Assembly (NCBI GenBank): GCA_026390535.1
Contig: JAPLFT010000018.1
Location: 1 to 11,384, forward strand
DNA: 11,384 nucleotides
Direction: 5' to 3'
DNA from: Pseudomonadota bacterium
GTDB lineage: Bacteria > Bdellovibrionota > JAFGOL01
In this document: positions 1 through 6,950 of the stretch, in pieces
How the letters are laid out: each line of letters starts with the position of its first letter
Numbering within the stretch: position 1 is the first letter of the stretch
Notes under the pieces: model-generated
What the model was told of the DNA's origin: nothing
What the model saw: only the letters and a program-made list of their open reading frames with translations
Database searches by the model: none
Made by a program: the position numbers and the translations under genes

Positions 1-509
1 CTACATTCGCAGGAACCCCTCCCGGTGTACATAAAAAATTAAAGAGTCTTGGATACAATATGATGCTGGAAAAACCGGACACCCTTGTGTCCATAAAGAA
101 TTTCATACTAAAGATGTCCGAGATGTTCAAACTAAAGCCCCCCAAGATAGTAAAAGATTTTGAAACTATTTGTGTTAATAAGAAAAGTAAAACAGCGTTA
201 ATAATAGTCGGATTAAACCCCATGTTCGTAGCCGGTAAAAAATCATTTGTATCTGATGCCATAGGTTGCGCCGGTTATGAAGATATCCTGAACGGAGATT
301 ATAAACGGGTCAGCATAGAAAAGATAATAAGCCTTAATCCCGATCGTTTAATCGTAGCCATGGATAAACCTGAGGACATGAGAGAATATAAAATGCTCAA
401 AGAAGTTTTTAAAGACAGAATAATCGTTACCAACCCCACGTATATACTGGAACCATCGACCAGAATACTAAAGGGTATAAAAGAATTGAAAGAAATAAAT
501 AGGAATTAA
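1..509 (+). CDS. ABC transporter substrate-binding protein, BtuF/FhuD-like (5' truncated)
   Basis: This is the C-terminal part of a helical-backbone metal/cobalamin/siderophore binding protein (PF01497 type). Such proteins capture a corrinoid or ferric chelate outside the inner membrane and deliver it to an ABC permease. The frame is open from base 3 with no start codon that must be used. The codons before the ATG at 60 already encode family-like sequence (GTPPGVHKKLKSLGYN), so the gene begins outside the window and 60 is not the real start. Family-typical blocks follow: a beta strand ALIIVGLNP, then a glycine-rich segment ending in CAGYEDIL (the usual 'aGg.n' region), then SIEKIISLNPDRLIVA, which matches the common 'slE.iialnPDvIi' block. 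The C-terminal helix is EPSTRILKGIKELKEI. The stop at 507-509 overlaps the Shine-Dalgarno of the cupin gene 12 bases downstream, so the two are probably co-transcribed. The substrate cannot be told, because the N-terminal lobe and the permease genes are outside the window. Confidence 0.8.
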   Translation, partial: TFAGTPPGVHKKLKSLGYNMMLEKPDTLVSIKNFILKMSEMFKLKPPKIVKDFETICVNKKSKTALIIVGLNPMFVAGKKSFVSDAIGCAGYEDILNGDYKRVSIEKIISLNPDRLIVAMDKPEDMREYKMLKEVFKDRIIVTNPTYILEPSTRILKGIKELKEINRN

Positions 510-521
510 GGAGTAATTGAT

Positions 522-1040
522 ATGAAAGTAGAAGATATCATTTCCGATTATGATCTAAAACCCCATCCAGAGGGCGGCTTTTTTAAGGAGATCTACAGGT
601 CAGCAGGCGTAATATCTGAAGGAGTAATATCCGGCGCTGCAATAGCTAAAAATTCAGGCTCAGATAAATTCCCTAATTGGCGTAATTTTTCTACATCGAT
701 ATATTACCTTCTTTCTAAGGGTGCTGTTTCAAAATTTCACATGATACAGTCTGACGAAATATTTCATTTCTATTCCGGTGGTCCTTTAGTGATCGTCCAG
801 ATAAATAGTCACGGAGTGCTGGAAAAACACAGATTGGGTGCAGATATTAATTCCGGACAATTATTTCAATACATAGTTAAAGCCGGTAATTGGTTTGGTG
901 CTTATCCTGAATTGGAATATTCTCTTGTCGGATGTACTGTGTCTCCTGGGTTTGATTTCAGGGATTTTAAAATTGCCGACAGATCTGAACTCTTAAAACT
1001 CCATCCAAAACATGAAGATATAATAAAAAAACTAACGTAG
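522..1040 (+). CDS. DUF985 (Cupin_5) family protein
   Basis: A 172-residue single-domain cupin of the DUF985 family (PF06172), close to the usual family length. Visible signatures are HPEGGFFKEIYRS at residues 15-27, IYYLLSKGAVSKFHMIQSDEIFHFY at about 60-84, with candidate metal or ligand residues H73, E79 and H82 on the first cupin strands, GNW at 122-124, and SLVGCTVSPGFDF at 134-146, the most diagnostic block. No signal peptide is present, so it should be cytoplasmic. The ATG at 522 is preceded by GGAG at 510-513, directly after the stop of the substrate-binding protein gene, indicating an operon. The biochemical role of the family is poorly defined, and members are often annotated only as cupins, so no reaction is assigned. 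The family call is firm; the link to the upstream transporter gene is only positional. Confidence 0.88.
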   Translation: MKVEDIISDYDLKPHPEGGFFKEIYRSAGVISEGVISGAAIAKNSGSDKFPNWRNFSTSIYYLLSKGAVSKFHMIQSDEIFHFYSGGPLVIVQINSHGVLEKHRLGADINSGQLFQYIVKAGNWFGAYPELEYSLVGCTVSPGFDFRDFKIADRSELLKLHPKHEDIIKKLT

Positions 1041-1048
1041 TAGAGTTA

Positions 1049-1171
1049 GCTAGGTTGCAGTTTGGATGCAGAGTGAGGAAGATCTGAAACCTGCGACGCA
1101 GACGTACTTTAACAGTACGTCGAGGAGTGGGTGAGGATCTGACAATACTCTGCGCCAAAATGCAACCTGGC
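1049..1171. repeat. Long imperfect palindrome between convergent genes (structured element)
   Basis: The intergenic space between the cupin gene and priA is almost entirely one foldable unit. Outer arms: GCTAGGTTGCA (1049-1059) pairs with TGCAACCTGGC (1161-1171), then TTTGG pairs with CCAAA, and GCAGAGT (1068-1074) pairs with ACTCTGC (1147-1153). The outer stem is about 23 bp with one mismatch and a small bulge. An apical hairpin has an 8-bp perfect stem: 1101-1108 with 1114-1121, loop TTAAC. Between them lie two near-direct copies of a purine-rich motif, GTGAGGAAGATCTGA (1073-1087) and GTGAGGATCTGA (1131-1142), whose AGATCT/GGATCT cores could also pair. The right arm ends one base before the priA stop codon. 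It may act as a bidirectional transcription terminator, be a small non-autonomous repeat (MITE or REP-like), or be a structured RNA; the sequence alone does not decide. Confidence 0.75.
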
Positions 1172-3151
1172 TTAAATAAATGAATATGGATCTACATCTA
1201 TACTTAGCCTTAGGCTCTTATGCTTTTTATATTCCTGATTGAATATCTTAAGAAGGGAATTTAGGTCCGACCTGCTTTTGCCCTTTAACACTATATGATG
1301 CCTGTATCTGTTGTTTATTACCGGTATTGGAGAAGGCGTTGGCCCAAGCGTTATTACATTCATCTTCTTTGCTTTTATGATCTTTTGTATAGCTTCATGG
1401 GCTAATTTGGCTGACTTAAAGGAAATATCTTTTGAGTTACTGCTGAATTTAATGTCGACCAGATTAACAAACGGAGGATATAGTACTTCTTTTCTGTTAG
1501 TCAGTTCTTCAGAATAAAAACCATCATAATCGTTTTTTATCGCATTCTGTATGGCAAAATGCTCCGGTATATAGCTTTGTAGTACTACAAGACCCTGGCA
1601 CATTCTGCCGGCCCTTCCGCTCACCTGCATAACCTGATGGAATGTTTTCTCTGCAGACCTGAAGTCGGGCAGATGCAGTGTTACATCGGCGTTGATTATT
1701 CCGACCATGGTGACTTCAGGAAAATCGTGTCCTTTTCCGAGTAATTGTGTTCCGACTATTATATCCACTTTTTTGTCCGCTATTTTTTTAAGTATATCGC
1801 CCAGGCTTTTTTTGCCCTTTATAGAATCACTGTCCATTCTGGCAATCCTTGCCTCAGGAAAAAGTGTTTCTATCTCCTCATATATTTTTTCCGTCCCCGA
1901 ACCTACCGGATACAGACTATGACTTTTGCAGGCACTGCAGTAATTGGGGATATCCCTTTCAAATCCGCAGTAGTGGCATAACATTATTTTTTTATTTTTG
2001 TGTTCGGTGAGTGTAATGGAGCATCTTGGACAAGACACCCTGGTTCCACAGGCCTTGCATATTATCGTATTGGAATATCCACGTCTATTCAGATACAGGA
2101 TTATCTGTTCTTTTTTATCCAATGCATTTTTAATATTTTTAACCATCTCTGTAGAAAAATTCTCACTCACCATGTCGGCTTTTTTCAGGTCCACTATAAT
2201 GGTTTTAGGAAGACAAAGTCCCCTGACCCTGTTCCTTAGTGTCACGTATGAATATTTTTTCTCTTTCGCATTATGATAAGTTTCAACACTCGGCGTAGCA
2301 GAAGACAGTATAACCCTTGCATCATATTGTTTGCCCAATACCAAAGCCAGATCTCTTGCGTTGTATCTTAAGCGATCATCCTGTTTGTAAGAAGAATCCT
2401 GTTCCTCGTCCACAACTATGAGCCCAATATCGGGCATAGGGGAAAAAATAGCAGACCTAGCTCCTATGCACAAAAGACTTTTACCGCCGGATAGTTTTAT
2501 CCATGTCTCATATTTTTTTGCACGTGATATCTCACTGTGAATGACGGATATCTCTCCCTTAAAGTGAGCGGATATCCTATTTATGAGTTGGGGGGTAAGG
2601 GCAATTTCAGGGACTATTATTATTACACCCCTTTTATTCTTTATGGTTTCCTTGGCTATTTCTATATAGACCTCTGTTTTTCCACTGCCCGTAACACCAT
2701 GAAGCAGATTCCTGCTGGAATATGTGTTCTGCGTATGCGGATCCAGAATTATCCTTTCAGCCTCTTTTTGTTCCTCTGTAAAATCCACAAGGGGATCATC
2801 CTGAGAAACATACGTCTTCTCTACGTCCTCAAATGTCTTCTTCCTTTTAGGTATAAAAGAGGGAATGATGAGCGATAGTGTTTCTCCAAGAGGATAATGA
2901 TAATATTCCGATACCCATTTATAGAAGTTAAGATTCTCCTTATTAAAAAATGAGTGTTCGCCGTTAACCTTTATTATTTTCCTTGTTTCAAAATCTACCG
3001 GTTTGACCTTTTGCTGTTCCACAACAAAGCCAAAGCCCTTTGATTTGCCGATGGGGATCTCTACCCTGCAACCTATAGGTATAAGCTCTTCACTCTCGTA
3101 AGTAAGAGTATCCATGAATGGACGCGATGGAGCTACATGGTAGTAATACAT
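1172..3151 (-). CDS. priA: Primosomal protein N' (PriA), replication restart helicase
   Basis: PriA is a 3'-to-5' superfamily 2 DNA helicase that recognises stalled or collapsed forks and helps reload DnaB. At 659 residues it is slightly shorter than the E. coli protein but looks complete. The N-terminal DNA-binding domain spans roughly residues 1-110. Walker A is GVTGSGKT at 152-159 and the DEAH-type Walker B is VVDEEQDSSYK with DEEQ at 248-251. SSATPS lies at 283-288. The family-specific cysteine block has eight cysteines at 365, 368, 374, 377, 392, 395, 405 and 408, enough for two zinc sites. The C-terminal helicase motifs VGTQLLGKGHDFP (466-478) and QVSGRAGR (509-516) follow. The end, IDVDPYSFI, is typical. 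Start ATG at 3151-3149 has AGGG a few bases upstream, 9 bases after the stop of the exported-protein gene, so it is the last gene of the dksA-like operon. The 123-base palindrome immediately follows its stop. Confidence 0.97.
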   Translation of the reverse strand: MYYYHVAPSRPFMDTLTYESEELIPIGCRVEIPIGKSKGFGFVVEQQKVKPVDFETRKIIKVNGEHSFFNKENLNFYKWVSEYYHYPLGETLSLIIPSFIPKRKKTFEDVEKTYVSQDDPLVDFTEEQKEAERIILDPHTQNTYSSRNLLHGVTGSGKTEVYIEIAKETIKNKRGVIIIVPEIALTPQLINRISAHFKGEISVIHSEISRAKKYETWIKLSGGKSLLCIGARSAIFSPMPDIGLIVVDEEQDSSYKQDDRLRYNARDLALVLGKQYDARVILSSATPSVETYHNAKEKKYSYVTLRNRVRGLCLPKTIIVDLKKADMVSENFSTEMVKNIKNALDKKEQIILYLNRRGYSNTIICKACGTRVSCPRCSITLTEHKNKKIMLCHYCGFERDIPNYCSACKSHSLYPVGSGTEKIYEEIETLFPEARIARMDSDSIKGKKSLGDILKKIADKKVDIIVGTQLLGKGHDFPEVTMVGIINADVTLHLPDFRSAEKTFHQVMQVSGRAGRMCQGLVVLQSYIPEHFAIQNAIKNDYDGFYSEELTNRKEVLYPPFVNLVDIKFSSNSKDISFKSAKLAHEAIQKIIKAKKMNVITLGPTPSPIPVINNRYRHHIVLKGKSRSDLNSLLKIFNQEYKKHKSLRLSIDVDPYSFI

Positions 3152-3160
3152 GAATTATCC

Positions 3161-4066
3161 CTATCTATATTCTTTCAAATAATTGAACAGGACCTTTTTA
3201 TTACCTGTAAGAGCTGCCTCGTCAATAGTCTTTGGGAATTTAGCGGCATATCCTGATATATTAAACACTTGTTCGTCTATTACGCCGGTATTAGTTTCTG
3301 CACTACTTACACCGTAGGAAACAGCATTTGCCCCTTCTCCACTTAGTTTAATGGACCAGGGAAAAGGAAAATCATTCCCGTCAACCCTATATGAATCTAA
3401 AAGGATCTCAATGGTTTTATCACCATCAGGGGTTTTACCGTAAATTCTAACAGGATAATTGGTGGTGGTTTGAATCCAGACCTGTGGAGCTTTTTCTTTT
3501 ATATTGTACAGCAGTTTATCTGAAATATTCTTCTTATCATTCTTTGCATCACTTAAAGCACTCTTATATATATCGTCGGTAATACCTATTACATATATGG
3601 GGTCTTTATCTTCTCTTAAAATAAAAACATTTTCCGGCCTGACATAGTCATTCTTGATCTTTTGTATTTCTGTCTCTTCGTAGTTTGTCTTTATCCCTAC
3701 TGATTTAAGATAGCTTATAAAATTACCGTACGGCGTTAAAACATCATAATAGAAATTTTTGCCGGTATTCTTTTTACAAAGTTCCTGAGAAATTACTCTT
3801 GAACCCGATGTCATAACGGAACATTTTTGTCCGTTCCTTACAAATATCAATCCCTCACCGTCTTTTTCAACGTAGATTTTAATCTTATCCGGATTTTTAA
3901 ACCATACGGTCTCATTAAATGTGATATTAGAATAAGCGACCTTGTCCTCTATTTTCATAGTTAAAACGTTGGCCTTTGTAGCCTGGAACTCCCTGAGTAT
4001 AAAACCCGGCGGTAGTATGGCTGCGTTGGCCGCAGAAATCAGTAGTGCTAAAATTAGAGTAATCAT
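3161..4066 (-). CDS. Exported protein of unknown function, possibly LolA-like
   Basis: A 301-residue protein with a short hydrophobic N-terminus (ITLILALLISA) and a likely signal peptidase I site after ANA at residues 13-15, so the mature protein should be outside the cytoplasmic membrane. The remainder is rich in beta-strand-like segments: KVAYSNITFNETVWFKNPDK at about 42-61, VWIQTTTNYPVRIYG around the middle, and PFPWSIKLSGEG near the C-terminus. This pattern of paired strands with WFKNPDKIKIY resembles the LolA/LolB-type lipoprotein carrier fold, but I see no decisive motif and the similarity is by eye only. Two cysteines (82 and 97) could form a disulfide. Its ATG overlaps the dksA-like TAA by one base (TAATG) and there is no convincing Shine-Dalgarno, so translation is probably coupled to dksA. 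priA follows 9 bases downstream. An exported protein between two nucleic-acid-related genes is functionally unexpected. Confidence 0.8.
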   Translation of the reverse strand: MITLILALLISAANAAILPPGFILREFQATKANVLTMKIEDKVAYSNITFNETVWFKNPDKIKIYVEKDGEGLIFVRNGQKCSVMTSGSRVISQELCKKNTGKNFYYDVLTPYGNFISYLKSVGIKTNYEETEIQKIKNDYVRPENVFILREDKDPIYVIGITDDIYKSALSDAKNDKKNISDKLLYNIKEKAPQVWIQTTTNYPVRIYGKTPDGDKTIEILLDSYRVDGNDFPFPWSIKLSGEGANAVSYGVSSAETNTGVIDEQVFNISGYAAKFPKTIDEAALTGNKKVLFNYLKEYR

Positions 4067-4470
4067 TATTCTGATGATTTTGTCGGATTTACGCTCGATA
4101 TCAGGTTCTTTGCCTTTAGCGTCCTTTCATACTCTTCCTGACACGCGATACAGAGCCTTGTTGCAGGATAAACTTCCAGCCTTTTTGCGCCGATTTCTAT
4201 TCCACACTCCTCGCAAATGCCAAAATCCGGATTCTCTATTCTTTCCAGCGCATCCAGTATTTCATTATACTGATTTACCTTTAACTGCTTAACGCTAAGG
4301 TCGTTGCTCAAATCTGTATCGTGAGTTGCAAGATCATTGGCATCAGCAAATGTGCTTTCCTCATGCTCAGATATGGGAGCTTTATTGCCCTTCATATCTT
4401 TTTCCAGTTCCTCTTTTTGTTTGAGGAGTATCTTTTTTATCTTTTTAAGGTCCAATTTTGGTTTTTCCAT
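4066..4470 (-). CDS. DksA/TraR family zinc-finger transcription regulator
   Basis: A 134-residue cytoplasmic protein of the DksA/TraR C4 zinc-finger family. In E. coli, DksA enters the RNA polymerase secondary channel and, with ppGpp, alters initiation at rRNA and amino-acid promoters. The N-terminal half forms a charged coiled coil (KKILLKQKEELEKDM). The tip carries DANDLA at 43-48, preserving the DxxDxA pattern that DksA needs for activity. A second helix, QLKVNQYNEILDALERIENP, leads into the zinc finger GICEECGIEIGAKRLEVYPATRLCIAC with C86, C89, C107 and C110. The length and the intact tip motif support a true DksA-type regulator, although many related paralogues (YocK, TraR, RNAP-binding proteins of Gram-positives) share the finger. 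The start ATG is preceded by AGGAGA, and an extended -10 promoter lies about 55-65 bases upstream. It is the first gene of an operon with the exported protein and priA. Confidence 0.9.
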   Translation of the reverse strand: MEKPKLDLKKIKKILLKQKEELEKDMKGNKAPISEHEESTFADANDLATHDTDLSNDLSVKQLKVNQYNEILDALERIENPDFGICEECGIEIGAKRLEVYPATRLCIACQEEYERTLKAKNLISSVNPTKSSE

Positions 4471-4525
4471 TAATTATCTCCTATAGTTAGAGCTCCTCTA
4501 AAATCGCCTCTTCCCCATTCTGTTA

Positions 4526-4534
4526 ATTATATCA
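4526..4534 (-). promoter_or_regulatory. Extended -10 promoter for the dksA-like/priA operon
   Basis: On the minus strand this reads TGATATAAT, a perfect -10 hexamer with the upstream TG of an extended -10. No good -35 lies 16-18 bases upstream, which extended -10 promoters can tolerate. A TTGACA at 4573-4568 (minus) is 36 bases before this hexamer, too far to be its partner, but it is 16 bases before a weaker CAAAAT and could mark a second, upstream promoter. Transcription from TATAAT would start near 4519, giving a leader of about 48 bases before dksA. Confidence 0.6.
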
Positions 4535-4646
4535 GAAGGCAGCATATTTTGTATTTAAATCAAACTTTGTCAATAGAAAGCAGCTGGGGGCTATCTTGTT
4601 ATAATTATTAAGTATTTAGCAATTTAAAAATTTAGGGGCATTATTC

Positions 4647-5102
4647 TTATTCAGATTTTTCAAATAACAATTTTCTCATCCCTGGTAGAGCTAAACCTTG
4701 AGGACAATATCCTTCGTCGTTTATATCAATTTTAGTCTCACAGTCTTTGTCTTTGATGATGTTTATATGTATATCTGCACCTATAAATGCCTTTTTTTGG
4801 GGTGAGTACCATTGTACGAATACAATATACCCTAGTTGCATTGATGATGGATACGGAGTGCTTTTGAATCCGATTTGAAGACATGTTTTTTCGTTTTCTT
4901 TTTCTTGATCAGGCACAGCTTTAATATTGCTAATACTATTATTACTTACTGTATAAGTTACTTTAAACCTACAATCCCGTTCTGTATTATCATTAACGTT
5001 GATTCTATCTTTTATTTCGAAAGTCTTTGACTGTTCGCATGCCTCTGCGCCAATCATAAAAAAGATAGTTAAAAATGAAATTATAAATATTATTCTTCCC
5101 AT
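4647..5102 (-). CDS. Small exported cysteine-containing protein, unknown function
   Basis: I do not recognise this protein. From the ATG at 5102 it is 151 residues. That start is chosen because AAAGGAG (5114-5108) sits 5 bases upstream and the hydrophobic signal sequence begins right after it. A longer reading from a TTG at 5132 has no comparable ribosome site and would put a charged ten-residue extension before the signal. The signal peptide (MGRIIFIISFLTIFFMIGAEA) ends just before C22, so cleavage after AEA would leave an N-terminal cysteine. The context A-E-A-C is not a canonical lipobox, so plain secretion is as likely as lipidation. Other cysteines are at 44, 74, 121 and 133. The mature part is polar with beta-like stretches (YIVFVQWYSPQKKAFIGADIHINIIKD). 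It seems to be a single-gene unit; no strong promoter or terminator was found for it. Confidence 0.75.
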   Translation of the reverse strand: MGRIIFIISFLTIFFMIGAEACEQSKTFEIKDRINVNDNTERDCRFKVTYTVSNNSISNIKAVPDQEKENEKTCLQIGFKSTPYPSSMQLGYIVFVQWYSPQKKAFIGADIHINIIKDKDCETKIDINDEGYCPQGLALPGMRKLLFEKSE

Positions 5103-5107
5103 AAAAA

Positions 5108-5114
5108 CTCCTTT
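5108..5114 (-). promoter_or_regulatory. Ribosome binding site that decides the start at 5102
   Basis: AAAGGAG on the minus strand, 5 bases before the ATG at 5102-5100. It favours this ATG over the in-frame TTG at 5132, because the site would lie inside the coding region of the longer reading. Confidence 0.75.
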
Positions 5115-5193
5115 ATTCCTAAATAGTTGCAATTACTATGCCCATAAATAATAGCCAATAATTACACTGTGTTATTACTTAATGAAAACGACA

Positions 5194-5235
5194 TTGCCTC
5201 TATTAGTACTTTACAACTGTTGTACTAATAGGCAA
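5194..5235. promoter_or_regulatory. Strong inverted repeat upstream of the aldolase gene
   Basis: TTGCC-TC-TATTAGTAC (5194-5209) is the reverse complement of GTACTAATA-GGCAA (5222-5235) except for the two-base TC bulge, giving 14 paired bases with a 12-base loop. The loop region contains a second small palindrome, ACAAC-T-GTTGT. The repeat lies between the divergent small exported-protein gene and fba, 70-110 bases before the fba start and just upstream of a candidate promoter. No T-run follows on either strand, so an intrinsic terminator is unlikely. An operator or a protein-binding site fits better. Confidence 0.55.
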
Positions 5236-5264
5236 TTGCAAGTAAGTGGCATTCGGGGTAAATA
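5236..5264 (+). promoter_or_regulatory. Candidate promoter for the aldolase gene
   Basis: TTGCAA (5236-5241) is followed 17 bases later by TAAATA (5259-5264), with AATAAT two bases further on as an alternative -10 (5/6 match but longer spacing). The match is only moderate. Its position directly after the inverted repeat and about 40-45 bases before the ATG is reasonable for a short leader. Confidence 0.3.
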
Positions 5265-5306
5265 ATTTTAAAGCTAATTAAATGACTTAAAAGCGAGGAG
5301 TTATTC

Positions 5307-6284
5307 ATGGCAAAAAAAGTTTCTTACAAAGAGATCGGGCTTTCAAACACAAAGGAGATGTTCAAAAAAGCTTACGCCGGTGGATACGCGATTCCCGGAT
5401 ATAACTTCAATAATCTTGAACAGCTTCAGGCGATAATAAGAGGATCCATTGAGTGTAAGGCTCCTGTTATTTTACAGCTTTCCAGCGGTGCAAGAAAATA
5501 TGCAGACCCCATCATGTTAAAACACATGGGTATGGGTGCTGTAGAATATGCCAGAGATAAAGGTTCCAACATTCCTATAGTTATGCACCTTGACCATGGT
5601 GACAGTTTTGAACTTGCTAAGTCCTGTATAGACAACGGATTCAGCTCAGTAATGATAGACGGGAGCCATCTTTCTTTTGAAGAGAATATAAAAGTAAGTA
5701 AGCAGGTCGTGCAATACGCACACGATAATGATGTAAGTGTTGAGGCTGAACTTGGAGTACTGGCCGGGATAGAAGACGACGTACACGCCGAGCACTCAAA
5801 TTATACCGATCCGGACGAGGTCGAGGAATTTGTAGGTAAGACCGGAGTTGATAGCCTGGCAATTTCAATAGGGACTTCTCACGGAGCATACAAGTTTAAG
5901 CCAAAAGCAGGAGAAACCCCTCAGCTAAGATTTGATATATTGGACGAGGTTGTTAAAAGACTTCCAGGATTCCCGATAGTGCTTCATGGGGCATCCTCTG
6001 TGGTGCCTGAATATGTTGCGATCATAAATAAATTCGGCGGCAATATGAAAGATGCCATGGGCGTACCGGAAGATCAGTTAAGACGTGCAGCAAGATCCGC
6101 GGTATGTAAGATCAATATAGACAGCGACGGCCGTCTTGCTTTTACCGCCATGGTAAGAAAATCCCTTGCAGAGGATCCCTCAAACTTTGATCCAAGAAAA
6201 TATCTTGGTGCAGCAAGAGAAGAACTGGTTAAGTTAACAATAGCCAAGGATACTAATGTGCTTGGATGCGCAGGAAAAGCTTAA
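5307..6284 (+). CDS. fba: Class II fructose-bisphosphate aldolase
   Basis: A zinc-dependent aldolase that interconverts fructose 1,6-bisphosphate with dihydroxyacetone phosphate and glyceraldehyde 3-phosphate in cytoplasmic glycolysis/gluconeogenesis. It is 325 residues, within the family range. Key blocks are YAIPGYNFNNLEQLQAI (27-43), VMHLDHGDSFELAKSCIDNGFSSVMIDGSHL (92-122), ELGVLAGIEDD (148-158), SIGTSHGAYK (187-196), IVLHGASS (224-231) and KINIDSD (268-274). By family knowledge D96 is the proton-transfer aspartate, H97, H192 and H228 are zinc ligands, and the GTSHG, HGASS and NIDSD loops bind phosphate and substrate. A loop around residues 241-258 (NKFGGNMKDAMGVPEDQL) is longer than in the smallest class IIB enzymes; similar inserts occur in several bacterial lineages. 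Tagatose-bisphosphate specificity cannot be fully excluded. Start ATG 5307 is preceded by GAGGAG. It is monocistronic and converges on the lipoprotein gene with a 16-base gap and no obvious terminator. Confidence 0.95.
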   Translation: MAKKVSYKEIGLSNTKEMFKKAYAGGYAIPGYNFNNLEQLQAIIRGSIECKAPVILQLSSGARKYADPIMLKHMGMGAVEYARDKGSNIPIVMHLDHGDSFELAKSCIDNGFSSVMIDGSHLSFEENIKVSKQVVQYAHDNDVSVEAELGVLAGIEDDVHAEHSNYTDPDEVEEFVGKTGVDSLAISIGTSHGAYKFKPKAGETPQLRFDILDEVVKRLPGFPIVLHGASSVVPEYVAIINKFGGNMKDAMGVPEDQLRRAARSAVCKINIDSDGRLAFTAMVRKSLAEDPSNFDPRKYLGAAREELVKLTIAKDTNVLGCAGKA

Positions 6285-6300
6285 AAGATTTTTGAACTTA

Positions 6301-6918
6301 TTATTTTCTCATCTCTGTAAGTTTTATTTCTTTTCCCTTAGGATCGGACTTGTCTATCTCTACAGCCACCGAGCCTAGGGTAATCCCAAACATATATGAG
6401 CATTCAGCACATGCAGCTTTTATAGAAACAAGCGAATCACTGCTACCCGTGTATGTATGTTTATTATTGTAGGTATCAGTTGCCTCTATGGTGTTACCAT
6501 TCACGGAAAAACTTATTATTGTAGCAGGACTATTCAGAGATATTTTAGTATAAACGATCGTTTCCGCACCATCCTGCTGGACAGTAGCAACATACAATAC
6601 ACCGTCAGTACCCAGCCCTATTATAGAGTTCTTATATTGAGCTATCTGTTTTAACGCTATTTTTATTAATTTATAGTTTCCGTTAACCGGTCCCTGTTTA
6701 AGGAATACAGAATCACCGGCGTGCCCCATACCGATAGTATCATAAACAATAACGACACCCTTATTGGTACCAAGTATATTATTTATAACTCTGTAATTAG
6801 TATTATCCTCTGTCATGTTTTTCATTTGTTGAGAGGATATATCTATCTCTTCATATTTTTTGCAGGAGGTTATTAATAGGCAGGAAATAATTGCTGCTAA
6901 AATTAAACTGCTTTTCAT
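6301..6918 (-). CDS. Predicted lipoprotein, unknown function
   Basis: I do not recognise a family. The 205-residue product has a type II signal peptide with lipobox I-T-S-C, making C19 the predicted lipid-modified residue, followed by KKYEEIDISS, so it should be membrane-anchored on the periplasmic side or outer membrane. The mature part is predicted mostly beta, with repeating short segments such as GVVIVYDTIG, NSIIGLGTDGVLYVATV and ATIISFSVNGNTIEATDTYNNKHTYTG, reminiscent of propeller-like or beta-sandwich repeats, but too short for a whole propeller. A CxxC pair (C170 and C173) lies near the C-terminus. Start ATG at 6918 is preceded by AGGGA. An extended -10 promoter is visible 33-41 bases upstream, so it is probably transcribed alone. 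Its 3' end converges on fba. Confidence 0.75.
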   Translation of the reverse strand: MKSSLILAAIISCLLITSCKKYEEIDISSQQMKNMTEDNTNYRVINNILGTNKGVVIVYDTIGMGHAGDSVFLKQGPVNGNYKLIKIALKQIAQYKNSIIGLGTDGVLYVATVQQDGAETIVYTKISLNSPATIISFSVNGNTIEATDTYNNKHTYTGSSDSLVSIKAACAECSYMFGITLGSVAVEIDKSDPKGKEIKLTEMRK

Positions 6919-6950
6919 TTTTAAGTCCCTAAGTAATTTCTTAGATACTG

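Noticed and set aside
967..1158. 63-codon minus-strand open frame across the cupin 3' end and the palindrome
   Set aside because: No ribosome site, an antisense overlap with the cupin gene, and composition explained by the palindrome.
1031..1171. Integron attC-like recombination site
   Set aside because: attC sites have outer RYYYAAC...GTTRRRY ends. Here the outer arms run GGTT...AACC, the opposite orientation, and there is no integrase or cassette array.
1049..1171. 6S RNA-like topology (closing stem, bubble, terminal hairpin)
   Set aside because: At about 123 bases it is much shorter than typical 6S RNA, no promoter is visible for it on either strand, and the bubble does not resemble an open promoter. 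Kept only as a structured repeat.
4526..4573. TTGACA (4573-4568) paired with TATAAT (4531-4526)
   Set aside because: The spacer is 36 bases, about twice the workable distance; the TATAAT is better read as an extended -10.
5103..5132. TTG start at 5132 for the small exported protein
   Set aside because: The strong ribosome site at 5108-5114 would lie inside the gene, and the extension would precede the signal peptide with charged residues.
5241..5253. 13-base match AGTAAGTGGCATT shared with 8131-8143 in dnaB
   Set aside because: A 13-mer match is expected by chance in a window of this size, and the second copy is ordinary coding sequence.
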